Source: Marseilla massiliensis
Lineage (GTDB): Bacteria; Bacteroidota; Bacteroidia; Bacteroidales; Bacteroidaceae
Length of the DNA: 64,000 nucleotides
Reading direction: 5' to 3'
Assembly: GCF_016899955.1 (NCBI RefSeq)
Contig: NZ_JACJJL010000003.1
Span: 124,001 to 188,000, forward strand
Shown piece by piece: positions 45,512-54,400 of the stretch. Made by a program: the position numbers and the translations under genes. Each line of letters starts with the position of its first letter. Position 1 is the first letter of the stretch. The notes below the pieces were generated by a model, which had not been told where the DNA came from, did not search any database, and worked only from the letters and a program-made list of their open reading frames with translations.

Positions 45512-46075
45512 ATGAAGAAGAAGTTTATTTGCTCCGTATGTGGTTACATCTACGAGGGCGAGGCAGCACCCGAGCAGTGCCCCATTTGCAAGGCTCCCGC
45601 ATCTAAGTTTGTTGAGCTCTCTGACGACGGTCAGGCCACGTTTGCCACAATGCACGTGCTTGGCGCAGCCCGCAAGGAGGGTGCAACCGAAGAGATGATA
45701 AAGGACCTCGAGGCCCATTTCAACGGCGAGTGTGGCGAGGTAGGCATGTATCTGGCCATGAGCCGTCAGGCAGACCGCGAAGGCTATCCCGAGATAGCTG
45801 AGGCTTACAAACGCTATGCATTCGAAGAGGCAGAGCACGCTTCCAAGTTTGCCGAGCTGCTGGGAGATGTCCTGAAGGACACCAAGAGCAACCTGCAAGC
45901 CCGTATTGCAGCCGAGAAGGGCGCTTGCGAAGACAAGTTCCGCATTGCCAAGAACGCCAAGGCTGCCGGCATGGACGCCACTCATGACACCGTTCACGAG
46001 ATGGCAAAGGACGAGGCACGCCACTGCGCAGGCTTCATCGGCCTCTACGAGCGTTATTTCGGCGAGAAGAAATAA
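45512..46075 (+). CDS. Reverse rubrerythrin (rubredoxin-type domain first)
   Basis: The protein has 187 residues. The rubredoxin-like iron site lies at the N terminus (Cys7, Cys10, Cys23, Cys26 in [22 protein letters not shown]), ahead of the ferritin-like four-helix bundle with its EXXH-type diiron ligands ([38 protein letters not shown] and [15 protein letters not shown]). Standard rubrerythrin has the reverse order. These proteins reduce peroxide in anaerobes using NAD(P)H through rubredoxin-type donors. The gene has its own promoter, and the terminator after it extends into the start of the next gene. It is likely monocistronic and oxidative-stress related. Confidence 0.92.
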   Translation: MKKKFICSVCGYIYEGEAAPEQCPICKAPASKFVELSDDGQATFATMHVLGAARKEGATEEMIKDLEAHFNGECGEVGMYLAMSRQADREGYPEIAEAYKRYAFEEAEHASKFAELLGDVLKDTKSNLQARIAAEKGACEDKFRIAKNAKAAGMDATHDTVHEMAKDEARHCAGFIGLYERYFGEKK

Positions 46076-46098
46076 GCCACAGAACAATAAATAACAGT

Positions 46099-46138
46099 AA
46101 TAGCCGTTTTATCATTATGATGAAACGGCTATTATTTT
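46099..46138 (+). terminator. Rubrerythrin terminator overlapping the next start codon
   Basis: Arms 46099-46115 and 46117-46133 form a near-perfect 17-bp inverted repeat (AATAGCCGTTTTATCAT; one T-G pair), then ATTTTTC. The ATG of the next gene at 46117 is the first base triplet of the second arm. Confidence 0.75.
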
Positions 46139-47598
46139 TCTGTCATATCATGTTGGTTTTCGTTGTGTTCGCCTCGTGCGACGACAACGACTCGTTCACT
46201 ACCAACCCGTCGTCAATCCTCAGTTTCTCTAAGGATACGGTGTCGATGGATACGGTTTTCAGTACCGTGCCAACGTCTACATACACCTTTTGGGTATATA
46301 ATCACAACGATGATGGCCTGCGGCTCAGCCAGGTGCGCCTTGCCCGTGGCAACCAGAGCGGTTTCCGCGTGAATGTAGACGGCACATATCTCGACAACTC
46401 CATGGGCAGCCTTGTGCGCGACCTTGAGGTAAGGGGGGGCGACAGCATACGTGTTTTTGTTGAACTCACGTCGTCGCTTACCAACTCTTCCGACCCCCAG
46501 CTGGTGGAAGACAACCTCGTTTTCACCCTTGAGAGCGGCACTGAGCAGCGCGTCAACTTGCGTGCGTATTCATGGGATGCCCTTCTGTGCCGCAACGTTG
46601 TGATAAGCCGTGACACAACTATAGCCTCGTCGAAGCCTGTCGTGGTGTATGGCGGGCTGACGGTTGACAGCGGCGCCACGCTAACGGTCACCGCCCCGAC
46701 CAAGCTCTATTTTCATTCTGATGCCGGAATCGATGTCTACGGGCGTCTGGTGATAAGCGGGTCGGCCGGCAACGACGTCGTGTTGCGCGGCGACCGAACC
46801 GACCGAATGTTTGATTACCTGCCTTACGACCGCGTGAGCGGGCAGTGGCAGGGCATACGGTTCCGTCCTTCGTCTACGGGCAACACCATTGCCTATGCCG
46901 ACATACACAGTGCCACCGACGGCATAGTGTGCGATTCTGCGGCTTACGACTCCATTTCGCCGCGCCTTTCGTTGGCCAATGTTACTATACACAATTGCAG
47001 AGGGGCAGGCATCAAGGCATACAATGCATACATAAAGGCCGAAAACTGCCAGATAACCAACACCCTTGGCGATTGCATGGCCATCTATGGCGGCAAGGCG
47101 TCTGTCTTGTATTGCACCCTTGCCCAGTTTTATCCGTTTGATGCCCAGCGTGGCGTGGCTTTGCGCTTCGCCAACAGGTATGGCGAGGCCGACTATCCGT
47201 TGCACCAGATGGAATGCTGCAATTCGCTCGTCACCGGCTATGCAAGCGACGAGATGATGGGCGAAACGGGCGACACGCTCGTTGCGTTCAATTACCGGTT
47301 TTACGATTGCATACTGCGCACGCCACCAATCGGCGACTCACTATTGCTTGAAAAGTTTGTCAATGTGGTTTTTGAAGTGCCCGAGGACACCGTCCAAGGC
47401 ACCGACCATTTTGTCAACATAGACACCGACAACCTGTATTACGACTTCCACCTCGACTCGCTTTCAACAGCGCGCGGGCGTGCAAAATCCATCGATGCCT
47501 GTCCGCTCGACCGTGACGGGCGTGAGCGCGGGCAGGCACCTGACGTGGGATGCTATCAGTATTTCGGGCGTGAGGGTGCTACATCTGGTCGTCGGTGA
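46117..47598 (+). CDS. Right-handed beta-helix lipoprotein
   Basis: This 493-residue protein has signal MMKRLLFFCHIMLVFVVFASC with lipobox VFASC, so it is anchored in the envelope. After an N-terminal beta-sandwich (residues 30-150; STYTFWVYNHNDDGLRLSQVRL), parallel beta-helix rungs run from about 160: GLTVDSGATLTVTAP, GIDVYGRLVISGSAGNDV, NTIAYADIHSATDGIVCD, LANVTIHNCRGAGIKAYNA and NCQITNTLGDCMAIYGG. Such helices occur in polysaccharide lyases and adhesins; no catalytic cluster is obvious. The final PDVGCYQYF resembles the C terminus of other choice-of-anchor/beta-helix lipoproteins of the group. It ends inside the 3' end of cdd. Confidence 0.82.
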   Translation: MMKRLLFFCHIMLVFVVFASCDDNDSFTTNPSSILSFSKDTVSMDTVFSTVPTSTYTFWVYNHNDDGLRLSQVRLARGNQSGFRVNVDGTYLDNSMGSLVRDLEVRGGDSIRVFVELTSSLTNSSDPQLVEDNLVFTLESGTEQRVNLRAYSWDALLCRNVVISRDTTIASSKPVVVYGGLTVDSGATLTVTAPTKLYFHSDAGIDVYGRLVISGSAGNDVVLRGDRTDRMFDYLPYDRVSGQWQGIRFRPSSTGNTIAYADIHSATDGIVCDSAAYDSISPRLSLANVTIHNCRGAGIKAYNAYIKAENCQITNTLGDCMAIYGGKASVLYCTLAQFYPFDAQRGVALRFANRYGEADYPLHQMECCNSLVTGYASDEMMGETGDTLVAFNYRFYDCILRTPPIGDSLLLEKFVNVVFEVPEDTVQGTDHFVNIDTDNLYYDFHLDSLSTARGRAKSIDACPLDRDGRERGQAPDVGCYQYFGREGATSGRR

Positions 47599-48055
47599 AC
47601 GACAGCGGCATCAGCGTGTTGATTCCGTCTATCACATACACGTGGCTGGTGCCATAGAGCAGTATGCGTATTTTGCGCTTATGCCTGAATTCGGTTTCCA
47701 CCAGCGCCTGCCTGCAACTGCCGCAAGGCGTCACCGGCTCGGCCAGCAGTCCGTCGGCGTTGCGCGCGGCTATGGCAATGGCCACGACCGGTGTTGAGGG
47801 GTATTGAGCCCCGGCGGCAAACAGGGCCGAGCGTTCGGCGCATATCGTTACGGGGAAAGCAGCGTTCTCCTGGTTGCAGCCTGTTATCTCCTTGCCGTTC
47901 TCCAGCAAGACGGCGCTGCCCACGCTGAAATGCGAATATGGCGAATAAGCGTTTTCGGTGGCTTTGATGGCCAGTGAAACAAGGTGCTGCTCGCTTTCCG
48001 ACAGCTCGTTTGTCTGGCAGACCTTTATTGTCGATTTGAGTACTCTTTCTTCCAT
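47579..48055 (-). CDS. cdd: Cytidine deaminase
   Basis: This 158-residue zinc enzyme deaminates cytidine and deoxycytidine to uridines. The zinc and proton-shuttle residues are present: Cys72-Ala-Glu74 in ITICAERSALFA and Cys111-x2-Cys114 in PCGSCRQ. YSPYSHFSVGSAVL near 38 is the substrate loop. It overlaps the convergent beta-helix gene by 20 bp at the 3' end. Its own -7 box lies upstream, next to that of the divergent glucosaminidase gene. Confidence 0.95.
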   Translation of the reverse strand: MEERVLKSTIKVCQTNELSESEQHLVSLAIKATENAYSPYSHFSVGSAVLLENGKEITGCNQENAAFPVTICAERSALFAAGAQYPSTPVVAIAIAARNADGLLAEPVTPCGSCRQALVETEFRHKRKIRILLYGTSHVYVIDGINTLMPLSFTDDQM

Positions 48056-48074
48056 AATAATCCTAATTTTGTCG

Positions 48075-48082
48075 CAAATTTA
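48075..48082 (-). promoter_or_regulatory. Candidate -7 box of cdd
   Basis: Minus-strand TAAATTTG, 19 bp before the cdd ATG. Confidence 0.5.
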
Positions 48083-48115
48083 ATAAAAATGCTGTAGTAA
48101 ATGGATTGTTTTGAG

Positions 48116-48123
48116 TATTTTTG
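48116..48123 (+). promoter_or_regulatory. Candidate -7 box of the glucosaminidase gene
   Basis: TATTTTTG, 21 bp before the ATG at 48145. Confidence 0.5.
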
Positions 48124-48144
48124 CACGAAAATATAGTTCTTTAT

Positions 48145-49053
48145 ATGAAACGTCGATTTATCACTCTGCTTATGCTTTCTCTTTCAGTGTCGATGATGGC
48201 ACAGATGAAGTGGAACCAGAGCTACCAACAATATTTTGACCAATATAAGGATTTGGCCATTGAGCAGATGATGAAATACCGCATCCCTGCCAGCATAACG
48301 CTTGCTCAAGGGGTCTTTGAATCGGGCGCCGGCAAGAGCGAGTTGGCCCGCCGCGGCAACAATCATTTTGGCATAAAGTGCCACGGTTGGCGTGGGGCAA
48401 AGACATATCATACCGACGATGCGCCAAACGAGTGCTTCAGGGCTTATAAGAATGTATACGAGAGCTACGAAGACCACTCAAAGTTTTTGGCCAACGGGCG
48501 GCGCTACAGCAATCTTTTCAGGCTCAAGATAACCGACTACAAAGGGTGGGCGCGCGGTTTGAAGGCTGCCGGCTATGCCACCAATCCGCAGTATGCCAAC
48601 CGGCTTATCAACATCATCGAGCTCTACGGGCTTTACCGTTACGACACGGCCAAGAGCTACGACAAGTTCTTTGCCCGCCACGCCAAAGACCAGGCTGTCA
48701 ACGGCATACTGCACGCCATATATGCATTCAACGACAATTACTACATAAAGGTGCGCCGTGGCGACACGTTCAACAGCCTTGCCGAAGAGCTTGACGTGTC
48801 TGCCCGTTCGTTGGCCAAATACAACGAGCTCGACCGCGATGCCGTGCTTTCTGAAGGCGACATTGTTTATCTGAAGAAGAAAAAGAAGCGCGTGCCCAAG
48901 GAGTTCAGGGGGCGCATACACTATGTGCGCCCGGGCGAGTCGATGTATAGCATAGCCCAGTTGTATGGCATACGCATAAAGTATCTGTACAAGATGAACC
49001 GCCTCTCGCCCGACTATCAGATAAAGCCCGGCGACGGCTTGCTGTTGAATTAG
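48145..49053 (+). CDS. GH73 glucosaminidase with two LysM domains
   Basis: This 302-residue secreted peptidoglycan hydrolase has signal peptide MKRRFITLLMLSLSVSMMAQ. The GH73 domain (residues 25-175) carries catalytic Glu59 in AQGVFESGAGKSELARRGNN and the FGIKC turn. Two LysM modules follow, YYIKVRRGDTFNSLAEELDV near 208 and HYVRPGESMYSIAQLYGI near 260, which tether it to the wall. The start is the ATG at 48145, since an upstream TTG would put eight residues before the signal. A role in cell separation is likely. Confidence 0.93.
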   Translation: MKRRFITLLMLSLSVSMMAQMKWNQSYQQYFDQYKDLAIEQMMKYRIPASITLAQGVFESGAGKSELARRGNNHFGIKCHGWRGAKTYHTDDAPNECFRAYKNVYESYEDHSKFLANGRRYSNLFRLKITDYKGWARGLKAAGYATNPQYANRLINIIELYGLYRYDTAKSYDKFFARHAKDQAVNGILHAIYAFNDNYYIKVRRGDTFNSLAEELDVSARSLAKYNELDRDAVLSEGDIVYLKKKKKRVPKEFRGRIHYVRPGESMYSIAQLYGIRIKYLYKMNRLSPDYQIKPGDGLLLN

Positions 49054-49309
49054 CCGAGTTGCGGCGGCGTGCGCCATGGGTGGCCGGCCCTGCGTCATGA
49101 TGTCGGCCCGATGGTTTCGGTTGCTGTTGCTTCGCGGCGTTTTCCGGCGGTGCACCGCATGATGGTTTCTCATGCAGAGACCGTTGTGGTGCGTCGCCGT
49201 TTTTAGCTGTAAGGCCCGTCGTGCCAGCCCGTGCGTGTCGCCGCCGCCGGCCCATGGGTGCAATCCACAGCCTTGTCGTGCCTCATTATGCCCTTGTGGC
49301 AGCCAGCCT

Positions 49310-50137
49310 TCACAATTTGGCCGTATATACAAATGCGTCGCCGAACAGGCCTGCCAAGTCGACAGGGTTGCGGAACAGGCCGAACACGCTGCTGCCGCTG
49401 CCGCTCATCGAGGCATATACTGCGCCGAGCTCGTATAGCTTTTGCTTAATGAGGCCAATTTCCGGATGCAGGGCAAACACCCCCTCTTCAAAATCGTTTG
49501 AGAGCCTCGAGCGCCACGTTTCTATCGGTTGCATCACTATTTCCCTGCATTTCACTTCTGTCTGCCTGGGCTTTATGCGCGAAAAAGCCTCTTTCGTTGA
49601 TATTGGTATGTGCGGACAGACAATGCCTATGGTCAGTCCTTCCAGGCTGAGGTCTATCGGCTCGAGCTTTTCGCCTATGCCTTCGGCGTATGCCGGCACC
49701 CCCATCAGGAAAAACGGGCAGTCGGCCCCGAGCCTTGTGGCATAGTCTTTCATTTCAGTGTCGCCCATGCCGAGGGCAAACATCCTGTCGAGCAGTTTTA
49801 TCATGAATGCGCAATCGCTCGACCCGCCTCCCATGCCTGCCTGCGTAGGGATGCCTTTGTAAAGGTGGGTGTGTATGCGCGGCAGGTCGTAACGCTCTTT
49901 TATCAGGTTGTAGGCTCTCACCACCAGGTTGTCTTGTTCGTTGCCTTCGATGTTTATGTTAGTCACTTTTATGTCGCAGTCGGTGGCCGACGGGAACCCC
50001 TCGTCCATCGTTTGCACTTCCAGCGCGTCTTTCAGCGGGATGGGGTAGAATACGGTTTCCAGGTCATGGTAGCCGTCTGCACGCCGTCTGACGATGTTTA
50101 ACCCCAGGTTGATTTTTGCTATCGGGAAATCTATCAT
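49310..50137 (-). CDS. ispE: 4-diphosphocytidyl-2-C-methyl-D-erythritol kinase
   Basis: This 275-residue GHMP kinase of the MEP isoprenoid pathway shows the N-terminal substrate segment FPIAKINLGLNIVRRRADGYHDLETVFYPI, the ATP loop GIPTQAGMGGGSSDCAFMI near 96 and the C-terminal GSGSSVFGLFR near 248. The ATG at 50137 gives the family start. A -7 box sits four bases upstream, so the transcript may be leaderless. Confidence 0.96.
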   Translation of the reverse strand: MIDFPIAKINLGLNIVRRRADGYHDLETVFYPIPLKDALEVQTMDEGFPSATDCDIKVTNINIEGNEQDNLVVRAYNLIKERYDLPRIHTHLYKGIPTQAGMGGGSSDCAFMIKLLDRMFALGMGDTEMKDYATRLGADCPFFLMGVPAYAEGIGEKLEPIDLSLEGLTIGIVCPHIPISTKEAFSRIKPRQTEVKCREIVMQPIETWRSRLSNDFEEGVFALHPEIGLIKQKLYELGAVYASMSGSGSSVFGLFRNPVDLAGLFGDAFVYTAKL

Positions 50138-50141
50138 GCTG

Positions 50142-50149
50142 CAAACTTA
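50142..50149 (-). promoter_or_regulatory. Candidate -7 box of ispE
   Basis: Minus-strand TAAGTTTG, only four bases before the ispE ATG. Confidence 0.4.
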
Positions 50150-50329
50150 CAAAAAAAAAGTGAAACCTGATAATGCTCCATGCCAATATTGTGGTTTGTG
50201 TGCATTGGTTTTCCACACCGGTATGCAGTGTTTCCAATGCCCGCCCGCCGCTTTGCGCTTTTGCCCGCCGCGAGTTTCCGGCTGTCGCGGTTGTTGTCAT
50301 GTTTGTTTACATCGCGGTCATGGTGCGCT

Positions 50330-50412
50330 GCTATGGCCCGTTTCGTGTTGCCAAACGGCCAGTGTAGCATGGCGTCGGGGCCTGTTTTGCGTTGCCAAAC
50401 GGCCTGTTTCGC
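50330..50412. repeat. Dispersed palindromic repeat, copy F
   Basis: GCTATGGCCCGTTTCG pairs with CAAACGGCCAGTGTAGC (one small bulge) around GTGTTGC; a second half-element GGGGCCTGTTTTGCGTTGCC / AAACGGCCTGTTTCGC follows. Confidence 0.7.
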
Positions 50413-50651
50413 GCGGTGGCTTGCCTCGGCTTTGCAACCATTTGGCCATTAGGAAGTTCGCTAAATTGGGCTTCGCGGAATCAATTGTTTACACAATGCT
50501 TGCTTGGGCTTGCCTGTGATGGTTTTTTATTTCGTAAATATTCACCACTTTTTGAAACTACATGTAGATATAATGATTTTATTTGTATATTTGCAAAAGA
50601 TATGTTGCGCCCGTGTATATTAAAGCGAGCTCGCATTACTCACGTTTTCAT

Positions 50652-50659
50652 TATCTTTG
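50652..50659 (+). promoter_or_regulatory. Candidate -7 box of the immunity locus
   Basis: TATCTTTG, 104 bp before the ATG at 50764. TATATTTG at 50586-50593 is a second option. Confidence 0.4.
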
Positions 50660-50763
50660 CAAAATCCGGGCGTCAGAATCGAGGATGTGCCATATTGCAA
50701 GGCAGTGATTGCATGCTTACGGTTTGTCGGCGGGCGCACACACTTGAAACCATAGGGTAAAGA

Positions 50764-51438
50764 ATGCTGGTTATGGGCAATGCAGGCAATAATAGAAACA
50801 GAAACACATCGCGCAAAAAGGCGCAAAAGCCAAGCCGCCGGGCTGATTGGCTTTTGCGATTCAGTGCATTTCTTCGCTCCAAAATCGGCTTGGCGTTGTC
50901 TGTATTGTCAATTGCCGTTTTGGTGTTTGCCAACATCTTCCTTGACTCCCGCACAATGGTTTCAGTGCCTTCTTATGCTTTTTGGTTTGTCTGCCTCGCG
51001 TTTGGCATTGCGGCCTTGTTTCGGGCGTGGTTTAAAAACACTGTCGGCAATGGCTTATGGATTCTGCATCTGTTTCTCGGGGTATTGGCGGGGGTGTTGT
51101 TTTTCAGCTTTGTCTGGCTCGCGTTCCTCGGGATCAACTATGCATGGCGAAGCCCTCAAAGCCATGTTTACAAAGCCGTGGTCGTTGATATCTATATGAA
51201 GCGTGCGGGGCGAAGCGTGCAGCATATCCTGTTGTTGCGTTTTGTAGGAAATGACGTCACATATCCCTTAACCGCAACCGGCAGCGAATCCCAAACGGTA
51301 ATGGTTGGCGACACTTGCAACCTGGAAATAACCAGAGGCTACTTAGGCTATTACATCATCAACGGCCATGAGTGGCAGGGGCGATATTTGGAGCCGATGG
51401 ACAGTCTGCCCGATTTAAGGCATTTAATAGAATATTAA
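50764..51438 (+). CDS. Three-helix membrane protein of unknown function
   Basis: The protein has 224 residues (or 221 from the ATG nine bases on). A basic N terminus (RNTSRKKAQKPSRRADW) precedes three hydrophobic helices at about 41-60 (IGLALSVLSIAVLVFANIFL), 70-88 (YAFWFVCLAFGIAALF) and 98-123. The C-terminal 90 residues are soluble and beta-rich (YKAVVVDIYMKRAGRSVQHI, DVTYPLTATGSESQTVMVGD, ITRGYLGYYIINGHEW). I do not recognise the family. It lies 21 bp before the giant immunity-domain gene in the same direction, so it is probably in its operon; it may be a membrane immunity component, but that is inference from position. Confidence 0.7.
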   Translation: MLVMGNAGNNRNRNTSRKKAQKPSRRADWLLRFSAFLRSKIGLALSVLSIAVLVFANIFLDSRTMVSVPSYAFWFVCLAFGIAALFRAWFKNTVGNGLWILHLFLGVLAGVLFFSFVWLAFLGINYAWRSPQSHVYKAVVVDIYMKRAGRSVQHILLLRFVGNDVTYPLTATGSESQTVMVGDTCNLEITRGYLGYYIINGHEWQGRYLEPMDSLPDLRHLIEY

Positions 51439-51459
51439 CCAACATACAGCACCACAAAT

Positions 51460-54400
51460 ATGGACAATAAACTGAAACGCCTGGTAGAGCTTTGGCATGA
51501 TGCAGACAACCATCACAGCATAATAGATCTGCTGGAGAAAATGCCAGAGCAAGAGCGTGATTTCGAAACAGTCAGCTTGCTTGCCCGTGCATACAACAAT
51601 GTGGAACAATACCAGATGGCCTACCATCTGCTTAAGTCGGTGGCCGACGAGGGGCAGCACGATGAGAGATGGCATTTCCGTATAGGTTACGCCCTCTTCT
51701 ACATGGACAGGTACGCCGAGGCATTGGAGCATTTCAAGGTGGCCGACAGGATGAGGCCCGGCGAAGGCGATACGTTGTATTTTATCAGGTTTTGCAACAT
51801 ACATCTGCCGCTTAGGAAGCGGGCCGACGATTTCTGGCAGTGGCTTTCTGCCAACGAAGAGCAGCTGGCTGGCATCGCCGAAAAACGTGATGCCGGAGCG
51901 GTGGCGGAAAAGGTAGACTTCATAGCATGTGGAACGCGTTTGCTGGGCGACGATGTTCTTTTCAATATCGGAGGCGACCATGAGTTCAGTTTCTCCGTGA
52001 GTGGCGCCCACGAGTTGTTTCATGTTTACCCTTATGTCATATCGCGTATGCCCGACAGCCTGAAGAACAAATGGCGGGTTGAGCCTTTCATCCAATCTGC
52101 AGGCAGCTCTTTTTCGCTGCGCATGGGTGGTAAGGAGGTGTATATGGACGATGTATGGGTTGCGGCCGATTATGACAAAGACGGCAATTGTTTCACCATA
52201 TCATTCTATAATGATAGCCTTGTGGCGTTGGAGGCGGAACAGCGCATGGGCATGTTCATGCTGATGCTGGACTATATGCTCGGCGAAGGCGTCGTCTGTC
52301 TGTATATAAATGATGTGAAGCTGGCGCAGGGCATGGCCGATGGCATGGTGAGGCTGACCGAGCTGCGCCGGCTCATGGCAGAAACCGTTGAGGCGGGTGG
52401 GCGCAAGTTTGTGGAAAGTCCGGCCGATTCTTATGCCACATACATGCGAACGCCGGAACAGAGCAATGAATTGCGGTTCGACGTGACGGTTGGATCCACC
52501 TGCTTCATGCCTTTGGTTTCAGAGTATTATTCAGGCTCTACGGGCATATTCGACCGCTTGAACGGTTTCGGGGCACATGCAGCCTTCATCGCATTTCCTG
52601 CTGGAACGGATGGCGGCGACGATTCGGCCAATGAGGCTCTCAGCTTCCGCCACGACCTTGAAGACATGATAGAAAACGACGTGCTTGCCCCCGAGGGGCT
52701 GGGGCGTGTGATAGGCGGAGCCATGGGGCGCGACTATTGTTACATCGACTTGATTGTCTTCGATGTGGAAGCCTGCTTTGACAAACTTAAGGCTGTGCTC
52801 AGTCGGTATCCAGGACGCAAGTTCTACCTTTCCGATTTTCGCAAGAATGGGGAAATATACAGTTTGTCGGAGCCGGAGGAAGGCAGCGGCAACGATGGCC
52901 ACGATGCTGGGCAAGCCGACGCAGCCAGCGGTCCGGCTGACGGCGCAGCCACCGGCAGACAGGCGGCAACAGCGCCCGACAAGGGTTACACCGGTGAAGA
53001 AGCCGAGGCCGTAAGAAAGCACATCGAGCGCTTTCTGGGCAAGTATGACAGTGTGTTCCTGGGGGCGCGCACCGACAGGCTCACGGTAGACATCTGCATC
53101 ATCCCACCGACCGATGACAACAGTTGCTACACATTGGTGACCATGGGCATGGGGGCGCATGTCATGAATGTGCCCGACAATCTGGCCGACGAGCACCTCG
53201 AGAGGGCCGAATTGGCAATATCGTTGCCGGCAGACTGGAAACTTGATGCCGAGTCGCTTGCCGACAACGCCTGGTATTGGCCTGTCCGTATGCTCAAAGA
53301 CACCGTGCGCTTCCTGCTGACCAACAATGCGTGGATAGGCTGGGGCCATACGCTGAGCTTTGACGATGGCCCTTTTGCCGCCAATACCAAGTTGGCTGCG
53401 GCCTTGGTGATACGCTTGCAGGGAGTGGGCGAGGGAGGTGGCAGCTGCAGGTTGCCGTCGGGCTCGCTGGTCAATTTCTATCAGCTGATACCTGTTTACC
53501 CTGAGGAATTAGACTATAAAGCCAAGCATGGGGCCGGAAAACTGTTGGAAGAGCTGGCCGGGTTGAGTTATCTCGTAAATCCGAATCGGGTCAATGTCTT
53601 TAACCTGCTTGGCTTGACAGACACCGCTCCTGTGACAGAAGATGCCTGGGAGGCTGTGGCCAATCCGCAAGATGGCATAAGGGCAGAAGTAGTGGAGCAC
53701 ATAACCCGATATTTCGGTGACCCCGTCGAATGCTTCAGCGAAGTGTCCGAACCCGACATCCCGTTGCATGTCGTGGTGGTAAAGCCCCGAAAGAAACATG
53801 ACTATTACACGCTGCTGACCCTTGGCATGAGCGATTACGCATTGGGCAACACGCATGGAAGCGATGGCGAGCCTTGCCGTCAGGAACTGCTGATAAACCT
53901 GCCGCCCGACTGGGACATGAACCGCGGCGACTGGAGCGACGAGAGCCGCTACTGGCCGGTGAGGCTGTTGCTGGCTTGCGCGCGCCAGGCCATCAGGCAG
54001 CGCACGCCGTATGAATGGGGCGAGGTCAATGACCAAACACGCAGTTTCTGTGAAGGCACCAAGCTCTGTGCCGCCATCTGTCTGTCGCCAGGCGTATTCG
54101 GTGAGGAGTCTTTTATGAGGGAGCTGAATGCCGGCGGCGAGGTGGAATTCATGCAGGTGATTCCGCTGTATGCAGAAGAGTCGGCACTGGCCGCCAAGGA
54201 AGGCGTTGACCGTATGCTTGACTGTTTTCCCGACGAACTGCTCGAAGTAATCAATCCACTTAGGGCGAATGCCGTTGCCGACGCAGAGACGGTGGGCTAC
54301 GACCCGTCGGAAATAGACAATGCCGACAAGCACAAGAGCATTGCTGCCGACAACAGTCTAGACATTGAGCCATTGGCCGCCTTCAACCATATCGCCATCT

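Larger units (their letters stand above)
50138..50763. other. Divergent intergenic region between ispE and the membrane protein gene
   Basis: This is 626 bp without a gene. It holds the ispE -7 box, copy F of the dispersed repeat at 50330-50412, and two plus-strand -7 boxes (50586-50593 and 50652-50659). Short frames are made mostly of the repeat. Confidence 0.6.
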
